Made by a program: the position numbers and the translations under genes
Notes under the pieces: generated by a model
What the model saw: only the letters and a program-made list of their open reading frames with translations
The model's database searches: none
What the model was told of the DNA's origin: nothing
DNA from: Eutrigla gurnardus
Lineage: Eukaryota; Chordata; Actinopteri; Perciformes; Triglidae
DNA: 64,000 nucleotides
Direction of reading: 5' to 3'
Assembly (NCBI GenBank): GCA_963514095.1
Contig: OY741268.1
Coordinates: 10,686,208 to 10,750,207 of the forward strand
In this document: piece by piece, positions 35,401-49,300 of the stretch
How positions within the stretch are numbered: position 1 is the first letter of the stretch
Layout: each line of letters starts with the position of its first letter

Positions 35401-38400
35401 GTGGAGAGAGATTTTTTCCAGGACAGTTATCCTGTAATTATCCTCTTAAGGCCTTTACACACTGCGAGTGTTACACATAAACAACACGAAAATATATGAA
35501 ATGCTCGCCTGCAAATCTTATATGAGTAGGGCTTTTATTCTGAAAGGTATGAATGGAAGGAGTGGGTGTGCTGTCCTTGTCAAAGTTGAAAGGAGATGTG
35601 CTGAGGCCGTAGAAAGTACAAGTAGAAAAGCAAGCAAACTAAAGTACCACTGTGTACCTGTGATTTTGATATGTAACCGGTTTGTGTTGTTTACCTGAAT
35701 CTCAGGAGCAAGTTGTTCATTATCAACTTTGAATGTTTTGTAAGAAAACACGTTTTTATCCTTGTTCTGTGTTTTTCACACCTTAAATTTCAGTCTCAAC
35801 ATAATATGTCTACACATTGTGTTTCTGTGGTTTCGTCGAGCAGATGCACCTGCCTGGATGCTTTGCACCGTGAGATGGGTCTGACAAACGCAATGAGGAA
35901 GAAAGCAGACCCAGAGTGTAGGAAATTATCAGCATCTGCAAGGTGAAGCTGTGAGTGCTGCACTCTTCATCTGATGTCTGCCCTCCAAATGTCAAGCTTG
36001 CAGGTGTTAATGTATTCACACAGCTTCGAGAACATATTGCTCTGTTCACTTCTATTGTGTTCTTCATACTTCAGATCCTGATCAAGGACATTCTCGTCTC
36101 GGCGAAGTCATTATTACTGCTTCCAGCATTTAATTGCTGATATATTAAGGGTTGCAAATAATACACAATAATTGTATTGGCTTGTTTTTTTTTCTGTTAT
36201 AAGGCTGCACATGTGACAACACAAACAACAACTGATGGTTTAGTAGAAAGTTATTACTGTTACTTTTTTCCTTCACTTTTTTTATAATGAGTTTAGAAAT
36301 ATTTTAATTAATATTTATTGACAAATTCAAAATTCAACCCTGTATCTTGTGCACCTGTGGCCCACACAAGTTCCCTGAAACGCAGGCAAACTGCTGTTAA
36401 AATATTAATCATTTCTATTACGGTACCAGGGTGTAGCGTGTACACAGAGGCGAACCTCCGCTGTGTTCCAGATTGATTATTTTAATTAAACTGGCTTGGG
36501 AACAAAGGCACCTCAATGCATCATGGTCATTTGTTAACCGAGGTGAAAGCTTCTTGAGGTCTTGCTTGGAAATCTTTCTACTGAAAGTGATACCAAGCCT
36601 GTTTAGGAGTTGGCGCTTTTTGATTTTGTATCACATGAAATCGAGAGTCAGTAAGGTCTGCAAGTGCAAGTGTTTATCATTTTTGTATTCCTCTAAAAGT
36701 AAATTTTATATTCCTAAAAAAGTTTCTATCATGTTTGCTAGTTTGGCCTTTCTCATGCATGCCAGCACTATTTCTGTCCTCTCCTGGGAATCAGCCAAAA
36801 TACGTCAGCCCCGATCAAACATTTTACTTTCACCATCAGTGGCTCCATACCCTGCTGAGACTGACTGCAGTGCAGTGGCAGCCTTTTTTGGTTTCCCACT
36901 GGCATGCATGAGGAGCGGAGGAAATTTCCCCTGCAATCAAGAAGTTAAATCCCTCTGATCCCAGGTCTGATTGCCTTTAAATCATTTTTTCGATTCAGCT
37001 GCTAAAATGTGCAGGCTGCTTTTGGGAACGTATTTCACCGTTTCAGACTTATACGAGCTGGAGAGACCGAACGAACGGTGCAGAGGCATTTAGGCTACAA
37101 TGGAGTCCACATGTCCTCTCATGATTGCACGGAATTGCTACTGAAACAGCAAAACGACCGTTTGCTCCACCCAACTGATACTGTGGGTAGATTTCATTAG
37201 ATTGGGACCCTCTGTGGAAAAATACATTTGCAGATATGATTAAAACTATGGGATTGATACTTGTCAACACTTTGTATTGAAAATACAACTCTTCAAGAGG
37301 GCAACTTGATCCCTTCACGATATTTTATTGTGCCAATGATTTTAGGATGGACTGTCAAACGAAAAAATGTGATGTATTGTGAGTGCAGTTTAGCTGTAAG
37401 GGAATGCAGTTTGTAAGAGACAGGGTTGTCGTAGCTCCACCTATAGACAGTAATTCACTGTAGTTTGTACACATAATTGTATATAAGTATAAACAGTAAC
37501 ACATTCCACAAAGGTCAATGGTTATTTCTTACATAATCTCTAACGTAACGTAGTTATGTGAACCTTATGTAACCAGTTTTATTGCCGAAACCAAAGTAAG
37601 TTTTCTGTAAATCTAGAAGCTTATTTTGAAAATACTTTATGTATGTAACAAGCAGAAATTGACACACTGTGTGACTGGACTTTTGTTAGACATGACACGA
37701 AAAAATGTAGTATAACTTGTCGAAAGATATCATATAAACTATTGTATGAGGATACGTTGGGCAAGAAAATGGTAGAGCTCATTGAATCCATGCATCAGTT
37801 ATAGGAACTTGGTAACACTAACATACACAGAGAACTAGTTGGTGAACGTTTATAACCGCTGACTTTCTAACCAGCTGGGCTACTGCTCGTCACAAGAATA
37901 GCTTTTTTCCTATTTTTTTTATATTTCTTTTTAACTCTCTGGCTGTCTAAGCCCTCAAAGGTCAGCTCTGTCAACATGACTTTCTGTTGGTCAATGGTGG
38001 AAATCCACAGGTCAAAGTTCAGCAAAGTATTATAACGTAAAATAATTTGCGGGCAATTAGTTCGCCCATGTGGGCGAATCCACTAATCGTCCTTTTAAAA
38101 CTGGACGTGACTGTGGCATGCATATACCGCTCAAACATAACCGTTTCACTTGTGTTTGTGTCGGGAGAGAGAACAATTTCTCGTGCAGGCAGTGCAGATA
38201 TAAATATACCAGCATGTATCAGAACTAGTCAAGGTAGGGCATATTGAGTATACCAAACTTTAAATTATTACATTCAAATCTCCCTCCAAAGCACAGACCA
38301 TGAATATTTTACTGCTATGCTAAAAAAGTAAACCCCACCATGGAGAAAGAACATTAAGTTTAGTTACCATCACTGAGAAAGTGCATATGTCAATCACAAT

Positions 38401-38889
38401 AAAGAAAGCTTTGTAGCTGTGAGAACCCTCTGCAGAACTTTTGTCTCCAAACGGCTGAGAAAATGTAGTCGCACTCCTTCATCATGTGCAGCTGTTTATT
38501 TTGTGTTCATTTTGTTCTCCCGTCTGTCTGGGTTGGACTCGGTCCCTGAAGTGCTTCCCTTCTGAAGATGAGATGTCTGATTCAGAGTGACATGGCAACA
38601 GTCTCTCTGAACTTAGAGTGAACCCAGTTCTTCAACGGCATCTGAGATATGAGAAGAAACTCTCCGAGCACTGCAACTTTAATACAGCAGCACGGCAACA
38701 GCATGGGCCGTATTAGGCATAGCAGGGAAAGATTAATATTTTTTGAGTTAGGTAAAAAGCAAAGTTAACAGCAGCAATGCGAGAGAAAGAGTTTAACTGA
38801 AGGGAGTAAAAATGATCTAATTTCAACTTCTAACTGTGATTTTGAGATTTAGTTTATTGATACATTGGCATGAATCTGTCAACCAGCTC
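32472..38889. other. Intergenic spacer, no gene recognised
   Basis: Mostly unique AT-rich sequence. An open frame of 161 codons at 36473-36958 (+) begins in a TTAATTAAA-rich stretch and shows no domain, signal peptide or codon pattern that convinces me. A G11 run is at 33411-33421 and a T run near 33012-33028. Confidence 0.45.
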
Positions 38890-39480
38890 AAGTCCTTTTG
38901 TCCAAAGCGACTTACAATAAGTACATTTGTTAAAAGAAAGAAACAACAACATATCATTGCCAATAAAGTAAGTGTAAGGTCCTCGTCTGAGTAAAGTAGC
39001 TGTTCAGCAAGTATACCTTAAGAACAACAATGCTATGATCAAAGTGCTATAGGTAAGAACATTGAAGTGCCTTTTTTTCGTGTGTGTTTTTTGTGGGGGG
39101 TTGTTGTTAGTGGGTCATGCTATGCAGAGTGAGGTGAAGTCTTAACAGGTGAGTCTTGAGCCTTTTTCGGAAGATGGCAAATGACTCTGCTGTCCTGACA
39201 TTGGTCGGGAGTTCGTTCCACCACTGAGGCGCCAGAACAGAGAAGAGTCTGGACTTTGCTGAGCGACATTTGTTTGATTTCAGCGATGGTGGTACCAGCC
39301 GGCCAGCTGAAGTAGAGGAGCGAAGTGCTCGCTTCGGGGCGTGTGGTTTGACCAGTGTTTGAAGGTAGACAGGTGCCGTTCCATTGATGGCCTTGAAGGC
39401 CAGTGCCATTTTCCTGTCTGTGGGATTGTCTGATCCACCCTGAATCTTTTCACCCGTCCCTCATTAGACCACCTCCCATT
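38890..39480 (-). mobile_element. L2-like LINE 3' fragment
   Basis: The minus-strand frame 39409-39107 (100 residues) shows the usual end of the reverse transcriptase polyprotein of fish L2/CR1-type LINEs: LAFKAINGTAPVYL near the start, RSSTSAGRLVPP in the middle, LFSVLAPQWWNELP and SFAIFRKRLKTHL near the end. It is followed, still on the minus strand, by a short 3' region containing TTGTAAGTCGCTTTGG (near 38905-38930), the conserved L2 tail. The 5' part is missing. Frame and tail are collinear, so this is one truncated insertion. Confidence 0.85.
39107..39409 (-). pseudogene. L2-like LINE reverse transcriptase C-terminus
   Basis: This 100-residue open remainder is the region downstream of the RT catalytic core, so no catalytic residues are included. 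The frame stays open upstream for about 20 further codons before a stop. It cannot give an active product. Confidence 0.8.
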
Positions 39481-42400
39481 ATTACTTCCCTTGTGTATTT
39501 TTTTTAACTCATATCTGTATTTATCTGTATAGCTGCATCGTTCTTTTTATGACCATTTTGCTGTATGTGGTTTTCATTGCATCTCAATCTCTGTAGGAAG
39601 AAAACATCCCCATTCCCCCCTTCAGTGCTCTTATTTGTTGACTGTTTCTCCAACCATGGGAAACAGTGTTCAGTGAGCACAGACCTGTGTATCGCTGAAC
39701 ACGTCAGAAATGACATTGAGAGGACTGGAACCAATCTAAACCAGATGTTGCGCATCACAGTTTCAAAAAGAGTCAACTCTTCACCCCAACCACAACTGTA
39801 ATGAACTGAGGTTTTGTTGCGGTATAACAACATCCACTACCTCCAATCTTCATGATCATACCTCAGGAGTAGACAGTCTGTCAAAAAGCAATGCTAAATG
39901 AGTGAAAGAGGTAGAAAGTATGTCTATTTGTTTGCCATTTTTTGCTCCTTTATCCTCCATGAGGCACCAAAATCTTTAAGACCCTAAATCCACAGTACAT
40001 ATCTGAGTCGGCCATTAACACCCACGCCTCTAAAACCACCTGTATTGTTGTAGGATTTGGGCCCTGCATCAATACTATTCTAGTCTGCTTCGTTACTGCC
40101 TCCATGTTTACAATGCTATGCATATCTATATAAACCCTCCGAAATATGTATTATGTAAACAGCCAGCTTTGCCTTGTTGTGTGTACGTTTTTGTTTTCAT
40201 TGGTGAGATTAAATATTCATGTCATGTATGATCCGGTTACATACATTCCTACCGCTGCTGCTTATTTGTGCTCATTTCGTTTCATTGCCATGGATGTGAG
40301 AACCAAAATTTGCCATCTGGCTTCAACTGGCACACTTACAGAGATGTTGATTAATGTGTGTTGTCACTTTAAATAAAAACATGAATTAATGAATCAAAGG
40401 GGACAGAAGCAATGAGACAAGGGGCAGTTTTTCATCATCAGCTATTAGTCAAAGACATTAGGGGCTCTCTACAGTCCAGAGCATTACTTAGTGAAACAAA
40501 TGCAGTCTATTGGGGTCTTATGCCTATTCCATTACTGACCCAATATCATCAGAAAGAAATCACACATCTGCCTAAACACTCCTATATAGTATTTTTGAGG
40601 CGTTATAATGGGGTATTAATTGAAGATAGACATTTTATTCTGTGGGATACAAGCCAATTATAACAATTTATATTGTGACTAGTTTTAAAAGTCACAATAC
40701 ATCCTTCAGTGCATGCTATACTGAGCCAGAAAGCCTGACTGATCTTGCTCACAGAGCAGTGCAGGTCATGCCTTCTTGTACCAGCAAGCATTGTTTCTGA
40801 TTGGTCTGAGAAGCTGCAGCATTTACTTGTGTACAAACTGCAAACTCTACTGTACATTCACATGATTTTTTTAACTGCAAAACATAAACTCTCCTCTGCT
40901 CCAATGACTCACACTGCAGAGACTGGAAAGCCAAGCTGAAACAGCAGCCTGTAGTTCTTCCTTGCATCCAACTACGTCACCGATGCTGGTCAGTGATTCA
41001 GTCAACTACACACAACAACCATCCACAACAACAATCAACACTGATTGGATTTCCACATAAAAGGTGCAGGAAAAGATCTAGAGTTTTTTTTAAGCCTCTT
41101 TAGGCTCTTCGTTCTTTTTCCTTTCCTTCTCCGTGCCTCTTGTAAACTTCCTCAGAAATGAAGCCACAACATGTTATGTTAGGAAATTATCATTATAGCA
41201 CACCACTCCAGATCAATACTGAGCTCAAAAAAGTTAGAAGCTATAGGCTCATTTCGCTGTAATTAACTTAAAGTTGGTGTAGTATGTCTGTGCTGACTTT
41301 GATTTTCATGACTTCCTGTCACATTCTCAACAAAATTAACTTTTTTATCAATGAATCAAAGGTTTTATTCGTGGATGACCTGATACTAATACAACCTACT
41401 GGTCTCCAGCAACTTGGACTGTTTCGCTTAGCCTGCTGTCACCATAACATGGATCTGCATGGCTAGACGGATTGATACTTCACTGCACTGAGAACTGATA
41501 TCAACAAGGGCGGGGCATATTCAAAAGACACACAACACAAGTGCCCTCTGGGATGCCCCTATGGCAGATAAAACATGATAAAGTGGCCATCTTGGGTGCC
41601 CTTACAGTGGAGAAAAGAAGATGCAGTGCCATATAGACTACATGCTAGACAAAACTCCTACAAAATTGCATTCCCATACAGCTAAGCAGCACTCTTACAG
41701 AACAGTCACAGTTTAAACGTGAGGAATATACAAAACTAAACAAAAACATGCTACAAAACTACATAGACATATAAAAATCATAGTTTGGATTACAATGACT
41801 ATGAAATTGAAACCAAACTAAATGCAATAAAAGCACCTGGTTCATGTGGGACATGAACAGCAGTCTCCTGGTGAACGCCCTGTTTTTTGATCATCCACCA
41901 CCCAGGCCTTGATCTTATGTTGAGCTCCACACATTTGTTTGAAACTATTTTGTGATATGTAAAGAGCAAATGGAATCTACAAAGAAATATGTTTCCCTTG
42001 AAAATTCACAATGCAGTTTGGTTGTGTGGGAACTTGATTTTTCTTTCTTCATGCTGCAGCCATATGCTGTGGAAGCTCCCTGCAGAAGTGATTATTCTCA
42101 TGAAGCCCACAATAACTGATGACTCGTCATCACTCCAACAAAAAGACCTATTCAGAGACACCCACCAGAGTGTCGTTTTGACCAAACCCTCTCTTTCACT
42201 TAAAGACATGGAGCCAATTGCACGCCCAATGCTCAACTCTAAAGGGTGAAAAATTGGTTTGTTCATTCAATGCCATTCAAGTCTCCGGCTGTTACGGGGG
42301 CAGAGGAGAGTGAGTTGTCTCCCAGTAGCCCATGGAGACACCAATATTGTCATACACTTATAGTTTTTACACTCTAGTTTTCAGAGCTGATATCAAGCAA

Positions 42401-45400
42401 GGACGTGAAATGGAGCAAAATGAATCAAAACAACATGCTCTTCGTCACAGGAGTGAGAGAAATGCTTCGCCAGTAATAAAAATGCTGGAGAAGAAGAAAC
42501 AGAAAGTAGTTTTTAATTAGCCTTATTAGCTTATTTCTCTTCAATGATGGAGGGATGATCACAGTGGTGTGCATGGGAAACCCCACAGATCTGACAGTCG
42601 GGTTCAGTTTTTAAACTCATGCTGCGCAGCCAAAATTATTCAAGGTTTATAGACATCCCAACGTTTCCAATAGTACCAAATGTGCCAGGCTGAATGTGGG
42701 CACACTTTGTGTACATTAAACTATATAAGTTATGAATGTTACTCAAAGTAAACATACAGTCTGAATGTTGATGGATGTCTTCTTTGACAAAGTCCTCATA
42801 GACTGTCACCAAACATGGAAACGTTGAGATTGAGCACAAAACACCGCACTCTGCCTAAAATTGAATTAACTAGAGGACGACGTTGATGCTGATTTGACAT
42901 ATTTGTTACATTAAAGAAAGAAACTGGCTGCATGAAAAAACAATAAAGTGATCATCAACATCGGTTGAAATATAACGTAATGTTACGAACTGGAAAACAC
43001 GCAACGTTGACCACGTTTGTTTACAACATTGCTCGTTGCTCAAAATACTAACAGAGAAGAGAAAGTAGCATTAGCGACCTAGCTATCGTTAGCCACCATG
43101 GCAACACACACGCATCGAGTTAGCATCAAATAAGGTACCCAAAATTGTTAACTCACCATTCAGTTAGAGCTTCTGCAGGAGCCTCACCTTGTTTAGGGTC
43201 CGTTCCTGGGGAAGGAATCAGTTAACGCCCTTTATTAGGTACATGGAGTCTTGTTCTCCTTACTTATGTATACCTGCAGCTGATCGTGACTACGGCCTGT
43301 GCTTCCGTTTAGTGTCTCCTAATCAGTGACTACGAGCGTTGGCCCTGTTGGTATGTATGAAACCCGAATGTGTTGTAGTCTTTGTCGTGACCCCTGATAG
43401 AGCTAAATGTTTGCTATCTATGTTGCAGGTAGCATGGCTTAGTCCAGCTCGCCTGTTTAGTGTGGTCACGCTGCTGTCTTGTCCATAGTTGTGAGTACAG
43501 GTCTATTTTCCATCCTAGCTCACTCTAACTGTTTGCTTTAGTTTAGCCGCTGCCTATCCACGTCATGGTAGGTGTGTTTGTTTAACATAGGTTTAAAAAA
43601 TAATCATAACTGTTTAAATGATTTAAATCTTATTAGCAGGATCATAAGTGACTTGTACTATATGTGGAAAATGATACTACATCTTCAACGATCAAATGTT
43701 CAAAGTACAGCAGGCTAACCATCCTGTTCATGATATTCATGTAGTGATGGAAAAGACTAAAACCCAAAGGACAAAAGATATCACTGCACACACACAAATC
43801 TATGATTCCCACTCAACCAGGCTATACACCTTACTCACACGATATATTGCACTTGCCCAACCTAAATGAATGCCAAAAGGAACACAATACCCATAACCCA
43901 TAACACAATATGCTGTACCTTAAGCTCATCCAGGTTTCACCAGGCCGGTGACCTGCTTAATGCTGTGATGACACCTTCTACAAGAGGAATAAGAAAATAT
44001 ATTGAATATCACAGATGCATTAATTTTGTCCCAACCTCTCAATAGGCCTTAATCTCAAATGCATGACTTACATTCACAAACTCTGCTCAAACTATGCACC
44101 GTGGCCATACAGTGACGAGATGAAATAACGGAAGTGACGAGATGAAATATTGGTGTGCCTTTACGGCGGCCACTCTGACCAACCTCGAACTGGGCTCTAC
44201 GGGAACACATGCACATGATTGAAATAACGTTTTTCATGCGCTCTTAAGTTACACTTAAGTGACAATTTAGTAATAGAATACAGAACCTACCGCAAACAAT
44301 TTCCTGCCATCTGTCATGCTGCTTCTAACGCTTCCGCGTTGTGTAGTAAAAAAGGAGAGGATGTACGAAGCTTCCATTGTCCCTAAATAACCTCCCGACC
44401 GGAAGAAGAGCATGTGAGCTACGGTGGTTCTGACATAGTCAGACATTCAGTTTACATCTTATTTGGTAAAATTCTTTAACATCATCTACTTTTGAAATAC
44501 TGAACATTTTGTGTGTTGCATGTCAGCCATCATATTCCTGTTACTGTTTTAACCTCTGATGTCAGGTGAGTCTTTTCCTCTCTCTCATAATGCATCACGG
44601 CCGTCCATTCACATGTGAATTGAATAGACAGCCTCCCCAATGCTGAGCCCATTCAACATCATTCATGCAGCCCATTTCCTTCCACGGAACATTATTCCGT
44701 ATGATTCATTCCTCATCATCAAGAGCTGCGGCTGCACGGTGGAAAAAAAAATAAAATAGAAACAAATGAACAAATATGTTTTTTCCGGAGATCATCCTCT
44801 ACATGGTGCGATGTGCAACACTGTGCTCCCTTTTTTGACCCTTTAAATAATCTAGATAACAGGAAGTGAAGGCTTAGGATCAACACTCGGAGGAAGGAAG
44901 GCAGACTTTACTCCCCTTCCGTTTTGTGTCTCCGTTCTCAGCAGCTTCCAAAGGTTAGCACTGTCCAAGACCATTGTGATTGGTTGATATACAAACGAGC
45001 CAGAGCCTTTTTTCAGTCGATCGCAGTGATGCGATATACTGTAGACTAACCCATAAATAATAAAGGCCGAGATCAGGGAGGGAAAATGGTTTTGTCAGTA
45101 TGATAGATGAAGGGCAGCTCACAGATAAGGTGTTTTCTGTGTCACTGGTTCTTTGCTCAAGCCGACAATTGCATGGGACTCGAAGAGATTCAGATCAGGA
45201 TACATTTGTTTTGCAGGGAGGACAAGTTTAGAATAAAAGAACACTTGACAAGTACATGGCAGCAAGCCACAAAGAAAAGTGCAGTTCAGAAAACCCGACA
45301 AGAAGAAAGAGCTGAAAGATGCTCATACAACCAGTGGAGACTTAGAACTGTTGTACACACACATTCCTATTATATCACACTTCAAGCTAGTCTAATCTAA

Positions 45401-45796
45401 ATTAATATATGCATTCATATTCATCATTTGTCCCATTCTTTACAGGTAAGTCAACTTTTTTCTAGAAATGAATGGGCAGACAATTTAAACATGCCCCTAT
45501 TTGAACCTTTTCATCCCCTTGACATGTATTCTTTCACCTTCAAAACTTCATCCAAACTTCATCACAACCCGTTGCACCTTCTCACATTTGTTCAGCTTTT
45601 TCATATTTTCCATCATTTGTTTTGTGCTTTGAGATCATTTCAGAGTGTGTAGTTGTGTGTTATGCCAACCCTGTTCTACCAAAAATACCATTCCTATACA
45701 ACTAAACTGCAGTCGCAATTACATTTCCAGGGAAATGCATTTTGATGCGATATTTCATTCATTTTTGCTACTCGCTACTTGCATACATTAAGGTGT
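39481..45796. other. Intergenic spacer with possible repeat blocks
   Basis: No gene is supported. 44090-44190 has a tandem pair of AGTGACGAGATGAAATA words and 'acggcggccactctgac', wording I associate with a fish repeat. 44330-44480 ('acgaagcttccattgtccct') is probably another. On the minus strand, 43200-43080 has an exon-like edge (CTGAATG followed by GTGAGTTAAC), but no coding support. Confidence 0.4.
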
Positions 45797-45804
45797 ATCT
45801 TCAA
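45797..45804. repeat. hAT target-site duplication, left
   Basis: ATCTTCAA immediately precedes the CAGTGTTGCC end and is repeated exactly at 51363-51370. An 8-bp duplication is the mark of hAT transposition. Confidence 0.9.
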
Positions 45805-45908
45805 CAGTGTTGCCAGGTGAGAAATGTAGGATTATCGTACCAGAGACATAAAATTATTTTGAAGGAAATTATCGTACACCCGTCATAACCAAAATAACAA
45901 GTCTATTG

Positions 45909-46333
45909 TGTGACGATCAGAGCAGGAGGACCCACAAAGCAGAGGTGCAGACAAGCGAGTGGCAAATGGAAGGTCAGTTTATTTCCAGGGTTCGTAACCA
46001 GTAAATCAGTCAGTACAGGCAGAGGGATCAAAGACGCTAGGCAAACTCGTGGTCAAAAACAAACGGGATCGAGGGCTCGAGGAAACTGTGAATATGCACG
46101 GAGAAAATCGCTGGAACGCTCACTGGAAACAGACAAGACGATCTGGCACAGAGGGGAGGGGGAGCACAGCTTAAGAACACACGGGGTGGGGAGACAATGA
46201 CACACAGGTGAGGGACATCAAGTAATTACAGACAGGAAACTCAGCAGGACAAGGGGGGAAGGTAATCAGGTCACCAAAATAAAACAGGAAATAAACGAGA
46301 CAGGAATAGGAACAACGCTAGGGGGCCCTGACA
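45909..46333 (-). repeat. 3' LTR of the chromovirus
   Basis: On the minus strand it reads TGTCAGGGCC...CGTCACA. A minus-strand AATAAA at 45983-45978 is the likely polyadenylation signal. The last codons of pol run 63 bases into this LTR. Confidence 0.95.
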
Positions 46334-49300
46334 GTACCCCCCCCCCCCCCCCCCCCCTCTACGGCCGACACCCGACGGCCCAGGATCGTGAGGGTGGGCC
46401 CGCCGAAAGTCTCTTATTAGTTGAGGGTCCATGATGTCCTTGGAAGAAACCCAGCACCGTTCCTCCTGTCCGTAGCCCTCCCAGTCCATCAAATACTGCA
46501 GTCCCCTGCCCCGCCGCCGGACCGCCAACAGCCGTCGCACCGTATAGACCAGCCCCCCATCGATGAAGCGAGGAGGCGGGGGGGGCTTGGCGGGTGGGAC
46601 CAGAACACTCTCGTGAATCGGCTTCACCCGGCTGACATGGAATGTAGGGTGGATGCGGGAGGACCTGGGGAGGGTGAGTCTCACAGCAGAGTCGTTAATA
46701 ACCTTAGATACAGGGAATGGACCTATGAACCTGGGTGCCAACTTACGAGACTCTGTGCGAAGAGGTAGGTCTTTGGTGGAGAGCCAAACCCTCTGGCCAG
46801 GGCTGTAGGCTGGGGCCACTCTGCGACGTCGGTCAGCTGATCTCTTATATGCAGCAGATGAGCGGAGAAGGGCCCCCCTGGCACGGGTCCACATCCACCG
46901 ACACTGCCGCACCATAGCAGCGGCGGATGGGACGTCTACCTCCTGTTCCAGGTCTGGGAACAGAGGGGGCTGGTAGCCGAAAACACACTGGAAAGGCGTC
47001 AGACCGGTGGATGCTGAAGGTAGAGTATTATGGGCGTACTCTATCCAGATGAGCATCCTGGACCAGGAGGAGGGATTCTGGGATGAGAGACACCGGAGGC
47101 CAGTCTCCAGCTCCTGGTTGAGTCTTTCCGCCTGACCATTTGTCTGAGGGTGGTAGCCCGACGTCAGGCTCACTGTAGCTCCTAGCAGCTGACAGAAGGC
47201 TTTCCAGAAGCGTGCCACGAACTGGGGCCCCCGGTCAGACAACACATTTCTAGGGAAACCATGAACTCGAAACACATGATTAAGAATTACCTCTGCAGTT
47301 TCTTTAGCAGAGGGCAACTTAGGTAGAGCGATAAATTTCACCATCTTGGAGAATCGATCTACAACGGTTAAGATGGTGGTGTTACCTTCAGATGGAGGAA
47401 GACCAGTCACAAAGTCCAGGGAGATGTCTGACCAGGGGCGCCGTGGGACAGGGAGTGGCTGGAGGAGACCCGCTGGGGGCGCGTTGGAGTGCTTGTTCTG
47501 TGAACAAGTGGAGCACGCTGCCACGTAGTCCTCCACATCCCTCCGGATTGCCGGCCACCAGAACCTCTCCTGGATCCTGAAAAGCGTCCTGCGAACACCG
47601 GGGTGGCAGGATACCTTGGATGTATGGGCCCAGTGAATCACTGGACCCCTCAACTCTGAAGGTACATACAGTCTGTTGGGGGGACAACCCGGAGGAATGT
47701 CGGCAGCTCGGTTCGCCTCTTTTACTCTAGCCTCCACTTCCCACGAGACTGCACCCAAAAAACAGGTGGCTGGCAGGATCGGGCTGGTCCCCTCTATGTC
47801 AGTCTCAGGGGCATGAAGGCGGGACAGAATGTCAGGTTTGACATTCTTAGTCCCTGGACGGTAGGACAGAGTAAAATGAAATCTCGAAAAGAACAAGGCC
47901 CATCGGGCCTGGCGAGGATTCAGTCTCTTAGCACTCTTTAAATATTCCAAATTTTTATGATCGGTCCATACCACAAATGGTTGCTCTGCTCCCTCCAGCC
48001 AGTGTCTCCATTCCTCTAGGGCGGTCTTCACTGCCAGCAACTCCCGATCCCCCACAGCATAGTTGTGTTCTGCAGGAGACAATTTCTTTGACAGAAACGC
48101 ACAGGGGTGAATCTTATTGTCCTTACCAGAACGTTGAGAAAGGACTGCACCTATCCCAGTGTCGGAAGCGTCAACCTCAACCACGAACTGGCGTGAACGG
48201 TCTGGGAGTGTGAGGACGGGAGCCGAGAAGAATCTCTGTTTCAGGCGTTGAAACGCTGTATCCGCCGGAGGGGTCCTGGAGAAGGAGACCTTGGAGGAAG
48301 TGAGAGCATGGAGAGGAGCAGCAACAGCACTGAAGTTCCTTATGAACTTCCTGTAAAAGTTGGCAAAACCTAGGAAGCGCTGCACCTCCTTTCGTGATGA
48401 GGGGGTTGGCCAATCAGACACTGCCTGAACCTTCCCCGGGTCCATCTCTAATCGGCCCTCTGAGATTATATAGCCCAGGAAGGACACTGAGGGGCGGTGG
48501 AACTCACATTTTTCTGCTTTCACGAAGAGCTTGCACTCTAGGAGCCTGAGGAGGACCCTCCTTACGGTCTGTACATGGGAGTGGAGATCGGGGGAAAAAA
48601 TCAGTATGTCATCTAAATAGACAAAGACAGTTCGGTTCAGCATGTCTCTCAGTACGTCGTTGATTAAGGCTTGAAAGACTGCAGGGGCATTTGTCAGACC
48701 AAAAGGCATAACCAGGTATTCGTAATGACCTACGGGAGTGTTAAATGCAGTCTTCCATTCGTCCCCCTCCCTTATTCTTACCAGATGGTAGGCATTCCTT
48801 AGATCGAGCTTAGTGAAAACCTTAGCTCCCTGTAACTGGTCGAAGGCTGAGGCGATTAAAGGGAGGAGGTACCTGTTCTTGACTGTGATGCTATTAAGGC
48901 CGGTGTAATCTATGCACGGGCGGAGTGACTTATCTTTCTTTCCCACAAAGAAGAAACCCGCTCCTGCAGGAGAGGAAGAGGGTCTTATGATTCCCGCCTT
49001 GAGGGAGGAGGTGATATACTCCTCCATAGCCTGCTGTTCTGGCCTGGATAGGGAGAATAATCTTCCCTTGGGAACCGCAGCTCCTGGAAGCAGATCAATG
49101 GCACAGTCATATGGTCTATGAGGAGGTAGAGAGGTCGCTCTGGACTTACTAAAAACCTCTCTTAGCTCCCAGTAACACTCTGGGACCCCAACAAGGTCGG
49201 GGTTTCCAGGGATGCTGGACTTGTCCGTGGGAGCAATTATGTTGCGATGCTGAGGAACACAATTCTCCCGACAATCTTTCCCCCAGCTCAGCATCCTCCC

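Noticed and set aside
35713..36140. Exon-like frames with coding-like composition
   Set aside because: Frames on both strands overlap and neither shows a known domain or clear acceptor-donor pair.
36473..36958. 161-codon open frame on the + strand
   Set aside because: No recognisable domain, no splice context, AT-rich start; length is within chance for 64 kb on six frames.
45910..46200. Identical 96-residue frames at 45910-46200 and 50504-50794
   Set aside because: They are the antisense reading of the two LTRs, not a duplicated gene.
46421..49121. Several + strand frames inside the chromovirus
   Set aside because: Antisense shadows of pol.
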